Source: Humulus lupulus (lineage: Eukaryota > Streptophyta > Magnoliopsida > Rosales > Cannabaceae). From it: DNA of 64,000 bases. The translations under genes and the position numbers were made by a program. How positions within the stretch are numbered: the stretch's first letter is position 1; each line of letters starts with the position of its first letter. The notes beneath the pieces are model-generated. The model did not search any database. It saw only the letters and a list, made by a program, of their open reading frames with translations, and was not told the DNA's origin. Positions 56,557 to 64,000 of this stretch are shown in pieces. The stretch spans positions 86,769,868 through 86,833,867 of the forward strand of contig NC_084797.1 of NCBI RefSeq assembly GCF_963169125.1. Reading direction: 5' to 3'.

Positions 56557-56838
56557 TGTAATGTCCCAAATTTTTTAATATGGCTTGGTGCCTTGATTAG
56601 AGTGTCGAGAGGGCAATAATTGATTTAATTGTATTATCAAGTGATTAATTATGATATATGTATATCAGTGTTTGATTGCTTGAGTTATGATATAATGTGA
56701 ATAAATATTCAAGTTTAGGTGAATTTAATATGCATGTGCACCCGTTCTGTTTATTAAGAGCATGTTTGCAATTTTTGCCAGTTGAGGGCATAAATGTAAT
56801 TATGTGTGTATTATGACTGAGACCACAGTATTGTGGAG
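56557..56838 (+). mobile_element. Truncated Tekay-type LTR (G)
   Basis: TGTAATGTCCCAAATTTTTT, then GTGCCTTGATTAGAGTGTC and GTTGAGGGCATAAATGTAAT are family LTR-start text. It breaks off within ..GACCACAGTATTGTGGA at the start of the next LTR, so the remainder was displaced by that insertion and should lie beyond the window. Confidence 0.8.
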
Positions 56839-57539
56839 TGTTGACAGTGAGAACTCGTCAACTAAGTTAAGTTATAAAAATAGTAACGTAGAGATTATCA
56901 AAAGAAAAGCTTTAGAAATCTAAGTAAAAACTCCAAGAATAATTGCAGAAGAAAAGTGGTGAACTCAGTTTGTATTGATTATGGTGCAATGCTACAGTAA
57001 TTTTTCCAACCCCCTTCCATGTGGAATTGGGGTTCATTTTATAGTGGGCTCTAATGGCCCTGGATACATGGTGGTCCAGGGGACCAAGTGGTACACAAGT
57101 ACACTTTAAGGAGAGTGGTTTCAGAGGTAGTGGTGTTGATACTAGTACATGGCCAGGTACCATGAGGATGTTTCCACTACTTGACCGTACGAATGTCAGA
57201 GGAGTGGTGCAGGTGGTAGTGGTGTCGACACTGACATCTGGTTGGAAGCATGCAAGCCATGTCCTCTCTCCTAGTACTCCCACTACTTGTCTGGTGTGTG
57301 CCTTGTGTCCGTACTCTGACTCCTTCTGACTTTGCATGAATCGCTATGAGGCTTCCCCACTTCGTTCTTAAGGGTGCGTTGAAGAGGTCCTTGATCTTAC
57401 CCCTTGTTAGACCCACAGTATGGGTGGTGTCCCGTCACCAGCACCTATCTCAAGGGGAGAGATTAGGTCCCTCCAACGAGGCCCACTATGTACGCGACCC
57501 CTAGTGGCACGAATATGACGAGCTGAGGTGGGGGCGTCT

Positions 57540-57715
57540 CTCGCGAGGCTCATGGTGTGGCTAATGCGCGGGGCGAGGCGAGGGGCGAGACGATGGTCTC
57601 ATGAGGCCCCTGGTGCGGCTGATGTGCGGGCGAGGTGAGGGGCGAGGGCATGGTCTCGCGAGGCCCCTGGCGCGGCTGATGCGCGGGGCGAGGTGATGGC
57701 GAGGCCTCTGTGGCC
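57540..57715. repeat. GC-rich tandem repeat, three units of 56-58 bp
   Basis: Units start with CTCGCGAGG or CTCATGAGG at 57540, 57598 and 57654, each followed by GGTGCGGCTGATGCGCGGG-like text. Confidence 0.8.
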
Positions 57716-57720
57716 CCTCG

Positions 57721-58140
57721 GGTGCATGCGGATGAGGCGAGGCAGGGCCTCGCGTGGGAAACTTGGGTGCGCGCGGACGAGGTGAGGCGGGACCTCATGT
57801 GGGACACTCGGGTGCGCGCGAACGAGGCGAGGCGGGGCCTCACGTGGGACACTCGAGTACGTTCGTACAAGGCGAGGCAGGGCCTCGCGTGGGACACTCG
57901 GGTGCGCGCGGATGAGGCGAGGCGGGGCCTCGCGTGGGACACTTGGGTCCGCGTGGATGAGGTGAGGCGGGGCCTCGCGTGGGACACTCGGGTGCGCGCG
58001 GATGAGGCGAGGCGGGGCCTCGCGTGGGACACTCGGGTGCGCGCGGATGAGGCGAGGCGGGGCCTCGCGTGGGACACTCGGGTGCACGCGGATGACGCGA
58101 GGCGGGGACACTCGGGTGCACGCGGATGACGCGAGGCGGG
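57721..58140. repeat. 45-bp CpG-rich minisatellite, nine units
   Basis: GGTGCGCGCGGATGAGG-type unit starts at 57721, 57766, 57811, 57856, 57901, 57946, 57991, 58036 and 58081, exactly 45 bp apart, then a shortened unit at 58115. Because 45 is a multiple of three, long open frames appear on both strands (up to 248 codons), and I consider them artefacts. Units around 57991-58080 are almost identical, suggesting recent turnover. Confidence 0.93.
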
Positions 58141-58459
58141 GCCTTTCGTGCGTGGCTGGGGTGCGCAGCCAATTTGCATACGGACGTGGGTCATGGACGG
58201 CCGTGTATAATGGGACCCTTGTGGCCTTGGCAGGTACTCGTGCATGTTGGGTACCCTCGCATGGCAAGGCTCTCGGGTCTCTCGGGGCATCTTCATTAAG
58301 GCCTCCTATGAGACATGGGTTGTGGGGAAAATACTGGGTCGCTTGGATTGCCTGAGGCTAATGAGGGTAAACCTCCATATTTTCCCTTGGTGGAATAGGT
58401 GCTCTGGTAGACTATTCTCTTTAATTCCTATACATAGGCCTTCATGCAAGGCTTATTAT

Positions 58460-58578
58460 TTACGCCTTACTTCCTTAGCTTAGTGGTACCTAGACCCTTG
58501 CTCCTTTCAAGAGGTAAGGGGTTCAATACCCCACAACCTCACTTTTGCTATAGTTTTTTTTTTAGTTTTTTTTTAAAT
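58460..58578 (+). mobile_element. tRNA-derived SINE candidate
   Basis: Box A-like TAGCTTAGTGG (58476-58486) and box B-like GGTTCAATACC (58520-58530) are about 44 bp apart. GGGGTTCAATACCCC folds as a T-arm, and CTTG...CAAG could form an anticodon stem around CTCCTTT. T-runs end it (58554-58574). It does not form a whole tRNA, so a SINE or tRNA-like relic is likelier. No target duplication was identified. Confidence 0.45.
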
Positions 58579-58984
58579 GAGCTAATTTTTGTTCTATTTA
58601 TGTCCCTTCATATATTTGAAGGCTAACACATATTTTCTGTCTATTTTTGCAGACGCGTACTTTCGACCACTTGCCTCTATTTGACCGTGACGACGCTTTT
58701 GGCCCTCGAACTCCTTTTGACCACGACAGCGCCCCATTTTACCTGCTTGAGGCATGTTTTCTTTTTTCCCTTATGTTCATTGGGTCCAAATTAGCATTAC
58801 TCGGGATGGGGTACTTTGGCCTGAGCTTGTCGTGAGTTAACCCAGTTGCATTCCCCCTTGTTTATGCCCTGTAGTGGATCATTTAGGGCGTTTGTATCTA
58901 GAGGTTTTAAGCCCATTCCTTTGTGTTTTGTAGCAATCCTCTCATTTATACGTGAACCCCTTTTTGCTTTCGGGACGAGGTCTC
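58579..58984. other. Leader region upstream of the antisense gene of element F
   Basis: TCTATTTTTGCAG ending near 58651 resembles a splice acceptor and is followed by an open stretch (TFDHLPLFDRDDAFGPRTP). It may be a 5' exon of the gene that follows or untranslated leader. Confidence 0.35.
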
Positions 58985-59655
58985 ATGGCCAGTGACGGTC
59001 CGTTCGGCCTACCTCTGGGGGTTGAGTTTGTTGACTTGTCTTCAGACTTAGAGTCCCCTAAGGAAAACCCTTACCAAGACTATGACTCCTTAAGGCAGGC
59101 CCGTATCCGTCATCTCGGGCACATGGCTGAACTTAGGCATAAAATTTGGGTGGTGGAGAGTGAAATTGACTCGGTGTTGAGAGGAGACGGAGCACCTTGG
59201 CCCCCCTGACCTTAGTGACCATGTAGCGAGCCTTAGGGTGACCCTTTTAGATTTGCAGGGGGAGTTGGAGTTTATGGAGGGACCTCTTCCGCCTGAGCCC
59301 TCTAGCCCATCCTCGCCTGATGACTGTCATGGGGCCGCTTCTACTTCTCTTCAGCCCTTAGTTTCAATCTTCCCTAGCTTAGCGCTTCCGTAGTCGGTGC
59401 CCCGGTGGAAGACTCTTGCTAGGAAGAGAAAATGGAGGGTCAAGTGTTCTGTATCTTCCTCACCTTTTTCTTTTGGTTTTGCAGATATGCTGAGGGCACG
59501 ACGACAGGTATCCACCAATGAATTGGACGATGCTCCTTTAATGGCATCCACCCTGGTGTCACATGTGTCAGAAAATAAACTGAGGGAATTGTGAAGCACT
59601 ACCGCGTTCCTCCGAAGTACGCCTCATACACTCCTTTAGACACATGCTTGGCTGA

Positions 59656-62131
59656 CTGCCTGTAACGCCCTGGATAACCAAGACCGTTACACTGTGTGTT
59701 TGAAATAGTGCAAGACTTGCTAATCAAGTCATTTAAATCATAATGTGTAACTAATGGCATAACAAGTTAGGTTAAAAAGAATTTTGGTTATAAACGTGTA
59801 AGTTTTACTAAAATACATGTTTGATACATGGGATCCCAATAACAAGGTTTAAATAACGTGAATATAAAATTCTTGTTAAAAAATAAGCAACCAAGCCACT
59901 CTAATGGCAAAATTCACAGTTTAGGTTCTCGTCCCTGTACAATCCCCCGACCGTGGTGGCCGAGCAGCTGACAATGTACAACTCGCCCCCAGAGCTCTCC
60001 AATCCATGACTAACTAGCGTTACCTGCACCACGTAGCACCCGTGAGCCGAGGCCCAGCAAGAAAACATAACATCATGATATAACAGTAATAGCAGCTAAA
60101 CAGTTTGTTGAGCATAATCCAAGAAATCACAAGGCATTAATCAGTTACCAGCACACCATAAAGTACATTCAGGGCAGCACACTGGCCAATAACCAATAAT
60201 TCAACTCCAGATACTCATCAAGTCATACACAATAATCAACAATAGAGCATATGTCAGGCAATAACTAGGGTTAATGCCCACAGGCTGCACCCTCTTTTTA
60301 ATTCACTGTCTTTGGCTCGCTTAGGCCAATCCCAGTGACATACCCACTGACTCCGGCCAGCTTAACCGAGCTCAGTGATTAATAAGCTGTCCTTGGATAC
60401 CAGTGTCCGAGCCGCGCCATGTGCGCAAGTGTTGATTTCGGCACCCTTAGGGCGCTTATCACATGTCCTAGTGGCATAATACCACCTCCTGACATTTATA
60501 TAATTATAGGGAACTCTTAGTCCCAACATATTCTCACAGCAATACAAGCAAGGATAGGGAACACTTAGTCCCAACCTATTCATCTACATAGGTGCAGTTT
60601 TCTTACCTTGATTCCAAATGCTTTAATTAGAAAGGACGACCCCCGAGCACGATCCACCTCCCGAGCCCTAGCTTATCATCAAGTCACAACCAAGATAATG
60701 GATTCCATTAATATTCAAACATAGGTCTTCGTATACAAAACTAGCTTCCGGGAAGTCAAATCCCACCAAGCATGGTGGTGAGATTGATCCCGAGCACCCT
60801 AGGCTCGATCCCCGTACCTTAAAACCTTGAACGTTCAAGTATGCGTCTAAGGGCTGCGGCCCCCAAAGCTTAGCCGTGGCCCTGCCCTTAAAACAGAACC
60901 AAGGCCCTCCCTGAAGGAAGACACGCGCCGCGGCCCTTGCCTTGGGCGCCGCGGCGCTCCCCCTTGGTCGAGCCCTCCTAGATCATCTTCATCCTAGGGT
61001 CGCAGCGCACTAGAACAGAGTCGCGACCCTTCCCTTCGAACCCAGAATTTCCCCCATTTCTAACATCCAAAACCTCATCCAAACCCATTTTAAGCAATCC
61101 CAATAACAAAACTCAATTATCCCAACACTCTAGCATGCTTCCAGCAGTAAACACCGAGCAGAAATCGAAGCTAAAACCCCTCAACACATCATCTTAATTT
61201 ATGAAACACCCACACCTAAGAACTTCAAAACCAGTAAAAAAATCTCAGAAACACAAACATTAAAACCTTAATTTCAGACTCACCTTTGCTGCAAAATCAA
61301 TCCCCCAAGCAAAACTGAGCTAACTCCCAAGCTCCAAGCCTCAATTCAACCTTTAAATGTCAAAATCCACAATCTCTTCAAAACCCAGCATAATCACAGA
61401 ATTTGACCATCATGAGCAAACTTATTGCTTACCTTTACTCTTGCTGAAATCCTCAGCTAATCCCTGAGTTAAGCTCCTAAGTCATAGCTTCAAATTCTCT
61501 GAATTCCAATCAAATTCCCCTTAATTTTATGTAGTTCTTCTTGAGAGTAAGAGAAAAGGAAGAAGACAAGGGGAAAGGCTGAGGCTAAGTCGGTTTCCCT
61601 AAGTTTCCAAATAATTCCCTTATTTTGTATTATTAACTTAAGCTTTAAGGTTACCTCAAGGCTCAGGGTACCAAAAATGTCTCCGAGGGAAAAAATGGTA
61701 AAATTCCCCAATATTCCCGCCTACACTTCCTAACCTCAAATATATTTCCATATATTTATTTTCATAACCCGATAGTCTAAATAACTACCCGATACCTACA
61801 ATACCCCTGACTTATCCAAAGTCAGCTATCAACCCCGTTGTGACTTTCCTGCTACTTGCTCCCTAGGATCGCCTCGTGCCGATAGCTACAAATGCACACA
61901 CATGTACACGCATATATACATTTATCTATCTATCCACATAATAATGTGGTCTCAACAATTTATCACACATATCACGTTTACGCCCTAACAGGCCAAAATT
62001 ACAATTATGCCCTTATCAGCCAAACAGGGCCCACATACTTATCCAATACCCATATTCATGCTTTCTTACCCTCCCGGCACACTAATCAAGGCCCTTAAGC
62101 CTTATTAGTAATTTTGGGTCATTACACTGCC
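59656..62131 (-). mobile_element. Tekay-type solo LTR with TSD CTGCC inside the antisense gene
   Basis: The LTR at 59661-62126 (2466 bp) is flanked by CTGCC on both sides (59656-59660, 62127-62131). On the minus strand it runs TGTAATGACCCAAAATTAC...TTATCCAGGGCGTTACA. It contains the complement of the conserved LTR block (60018-60066) and a CpG-rich module (60845-61030). Open frames inside (60362-60583, 61490-61711) are not genes. Its ends are closest to elements A and B. Confidence 0.92.
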
Positions 62132-62509
62132 CTAGTCCTGGCTTCGTGGCCCTTAGTGAGCACATCCTGAAGGCGAGTGGTACCATCCCGTTACACCTGT
62201 TCTTCGTTGCGGTCCTCAACTACTTTGACCTTGCTCCACTTCAGCTGGCACCCAATAGTTGGCTAACCTTGAGCTGCCTTTTTATCGAGTTTGCGAAACT
62301 TGTGAAACGTGCTCCTACGGCGCTAGAGGTGCATTTTATGTACAATCTCATGCCCTCTCCCAAGTCCAAGGGCTTCTATTACTGGCAAAAAGCCAATAAC
62401 GAGGTCCCTTTGATAGAGGGCTCAGTGTCCAACCCGGGGTCCTGGAAGCAAGAATTTTTCTTCGTGAAAGGCCCTCTCTCTGTTCGCGAGCACTTCCGTG
62501 CCGCTCCCA

Positions 62510-62604
62510 GTAAGTACCCTAAGCCACATTTTTTCTCTTTTTCTTTTTTGTAACTTATTGTTTTATGACTTATGTTTGTGTCAATCATGGTGTGGATTAT
62601 GCAG
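62510..62604 (+). other. Predicted intron 1 of the antisense gene (95 bp)
   Basis: Donor GTAAGT at 62510, a T-rich interior, acceptor TTATGCAG ending at 62604. The splice is phase 1, and the frame that is open on the left (ending FRAAP) continues into KFAAPVVVGSEVK on the right. Confidence 0.75.
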
Positions 62605-63317
62605 AGAAATTCGCCGCACCCGTAGTTGTTGGGTCAGAAGTGAAAGCTGTGAATAAGCTTATCAACACTGACCTTGCTATGAAAAAGGCTGTGTACCTAT
62701 TCACCATGGAAAATCTGAACCTCCATAAGCTATCCTCAGTTTTAGATCCCAGGTTGCTGCGGACCATCCCTGGGTCCAAGAAGATGAAGGCGGCATCGGC
62801 TGAGCCTTGCCCGGATGAAGGTGGGGCTGAGGATGTGCCGGAGGAAGCCTCCCTTGAACGCGGGGGACCTCACCAGCTATCCTCGTCTCCTGGGGGATGC
62901 CCTCCTTTCGTCTCTTTCGACCCAGACATAGCCTCCCAATCCCAAGACCAGCATGCCATTCCGGGGCATTTTGTTTGCCCCAACCTCGACGACTATGGCG
63001 CTTTCCTTCAGGCTCCACTCGACCCTAGTCCATCAGGGGCTTACTTTGCCAATCTTCCTGTACCCCCTTCTGATCTACCGGGGCCTCACTTTTCCAACTT
63101 TCCTACGCCTCCTCCCATTTCGGCGAGCGACTCGTCTGTCCTTACCCAGCCAGGTGCCCTTGGCTCGGAAGGGGCACCCTGGGTGAGTCGCACGGCGACC
63201 TCTTATGGGCGACGGTACGTCCAAATCGCCTCATACCTCCCCGAATCTGACTGGAATTGTCTTGGGAGTTTCACCCTGTCGGACCTTGGGGAGACTTTAA
63301 CGCGCACTACTGCTTGG

Positions 63318-63413
63318 GTGAGTTTATGCATCTTGTGTCGGCCTTATTATATATAGATACATATACACATTTTTTTGTTACTTATCATTGCTGTTGTTAA
63401 CTTTCTTGTGCAG
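63318..63413 (+). other. Predicted intron 2 of the antisense gene (96 bp)
   Basis: Donor GTGAGT directly after the codon for Trp (LTRTTAW), T-rich tract and acceptor TTGTGCAG ending at 63413; phase 0, joining to TYTVAQRFADLAHN. An intron before the coiled coil also occurs in the copy at 55775-56556. Confidence 0.8.
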
Positions 63414-63887
63414 ACCTACACTGTGGCTCAACGGTTTGCCGACTTGGCTCACAATCTTTCTGCGTCGAGTACCGAGAGGGACCGCCTTACGGCCCGGGTC
63501 CAGGAGCTCAAGAGAGAGCTTGGTGAAACCAAGTCTAAGCTAAAAAAGGCTCAGGAAAAACTTTTTGTCTCTTCAAAAAGGAAGCAGAAGGCGGTTGCCA
63601 AAGCCATGACGCTGTAGGACAAAGTTACCAGCCTAGAGGGCAAACTCCAGGGTGCCAAGGCTATTGCGGCTGCGTCGCCGGAGAGAGTCGCTTCTTTAGA
63701 GGCTGAACTCGAGGTTGCTAGGGTCGATGTAGCCGCGTCGCAGGAGAGAATCGCTTCCTTAGAGGTGGATAAGACAGCTATTGAGTACAGGTCCATAGAG
63801 CGCACCCTTTACGGTGTGTGGAGGCAGGATCCCAACTTTGATTTTTCTTCTTTTGGCGAGCACGCCGCTGCTCGAGCGGCTGAGTGA

Positions 63888-64000
63888 AGCGCCCGTGGCA
63901 GGAGGCCCTGAAGTTGTAATTTCATAACTTCTGTCAGCTAGCCTACTGTGGGTGTATGCTCATTTTGAGCCTTTGTAATTTTATTATTATTACTTTTTTC
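63888..64000. other. Sequence downstream of the antisense gene
   Basis: Short stretch after the TGA stop, ending in T-rich DNA (TTTTATTATTATTACTTTT). It probably serves as the 3' untranslated part of the antisense gene; element F continues beyond the window. Confidence 0.4.

Larger units (their letters stand above)
56839..58150 (-). mobile_element. 3' LTR of Tat-type element F (minimum extent)
   Basis: The plus strand starts TGTTGACAGTGAGAACTC, i.e. the minus-strand LTR ends ..CACTGTCAACA as in element E (..CAGTCAACA). TATAAAA on the minus strand (complement of 57037-57043) would be the promoter, placing the minisatellites at 57540-58150 in U3. The outer end is not certain; CTAACA near 58626 is one candidate. 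Orientation agrees with the antisense gene lying to the right on the plus strand. Confidence 0.55.
58985..63887 (+). pseudogene. Antisense gene of Tat-type element F (Transposase_28-like domain plus coiled coil), split by a solo LTR
   Basis: Probable start ATG 58985 (MASDGPFGLPLGVEFVDLSS). A C6 run at 59201-59206 shifts the frame; a TAG at 59391 and a one-base loss near 59587 are further lesions. VKHYRVPPKYASYTPLDTC runs into the solo LTR (59661-62126) and continues in the same frame at 62132. The domain PLQLAPNSWLTLSCLFIEF, PSPKSKGFYYWQKANNEVPL and SWKQEFFFVKG resembles PF04195 (putative gypsy-type transposon protein). Introns 62510-62604 and 63318-63413 have GT-AG ends. A Pro-rich linker (62800-63180) and a coiled coil (AQRFADLAHNLSASSTERDR, ELKRELGETKSKLKKAQEK) follow, then a TAG at 63615 and the end TGA 63885-63887. 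The function of such genes is not established. Confidence 0.72.

Noticed and set aside
57721..58140. Possible CRISPR-like array because of regular spacing
   Set aside because: The repeat is a contiguous minisatellite without unique spacers, in plant retrotransposon DNA.
57550..58296. Long open frames on both strands (up to 248 codons), rich in Arg, Pro and Ala
   Set aside because: They follow from a 45-bp repeat whose length is a multiple of three; frames are open on both strands and match no protein family I know.
58476..58530. A functional tRNA gene
   Set aside because: The acceptor stem cannot be formed and the D-arm is poor; a SINE-like relic fits better.

Overview
The window looks like plant nuclear DNA, almost certainly a dicot, from a repeat-rich and probably heterochromatic interval. 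I see no intact host gene, rRNA gene, functional tRNA gene, CRISPR array or bacterial-style operon. Nearly everything is LTR retrotransposon sequence: Ty3/gypsy chromoviruses of the Tekay/Del type (LTRs of about 2-2.5 kb running TGTAACG...CGTTACA, a tRNA-iMet-type primer site, a C-terminal chromodomain), Ty3/gypsy elements of the Tat/Ogre/Retand type (LTR ends TGTTG...CAACA, gag-pol, tandem repeats behind pol, an extra antisense gene), a copia-like solo LTR, and a Cassandra-type solo LTR carrying 5S rRNA sequence. The species cannot be fixed from this; a rosid such as Cannabaceae is only a guess.

Layout. 1-6112: Tekay-type element on the minus strand (partial LTR, pol, end of gag), split by a copia-like solo LTR at 625-2891. 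6113-12621: old relic DNA with a promoter-like LTR remnant and a minus-strand Tekay solo LTR (10249-12346). 12622-26876: an AT-rich retroelement relic split by a minus-strand Tekay LTR (13344-25742), which is itself split by a full-length Tekay element (13754-23399, TSD GAACC). 26877-56556: a plus-strand Tat-type element (5' LTR, gag, pol, degenerate tandem repeats, antisense gene). It is split by a Tekay element at 29224-40064 (itself holding a 1.9 kb solo LTR), a very decayed Tekay element at 44481-52928, and a Cassandra-type LTR at 55054-55426. 56557-56838: truncated Tekay LTR. 56839-64000: a second Tat-type element on the minus strand, with a GC-rich minisatellite in its LTR, a tRNA-like SINE candidate, and an antisense, intron-containing gene on the plus strand whose exon is split by a solo LTR (59661-62126).

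None of the polyproteins is intact. In the youngest-looking element (13754-23399) all 14 premature stops I could place can be explained by C-to-T or G-to-A changes, as expected from deamination of methylated cytosine. Seven insertions are bounded by perfect 5-bp target-site duplications and two more by imperfect ones, so their order can be read directly.

The most interesting items are the spliced antisense genes in both Tat-type elements (best preserved at 58985-63887), a roughly 50-bp block conserved among otherwise diverged LTRs, a CpG-rich self-complementary module whose sequence changes from LTR to LTR while its position stays similar, and the 5S-bearing Cassandra LTR.
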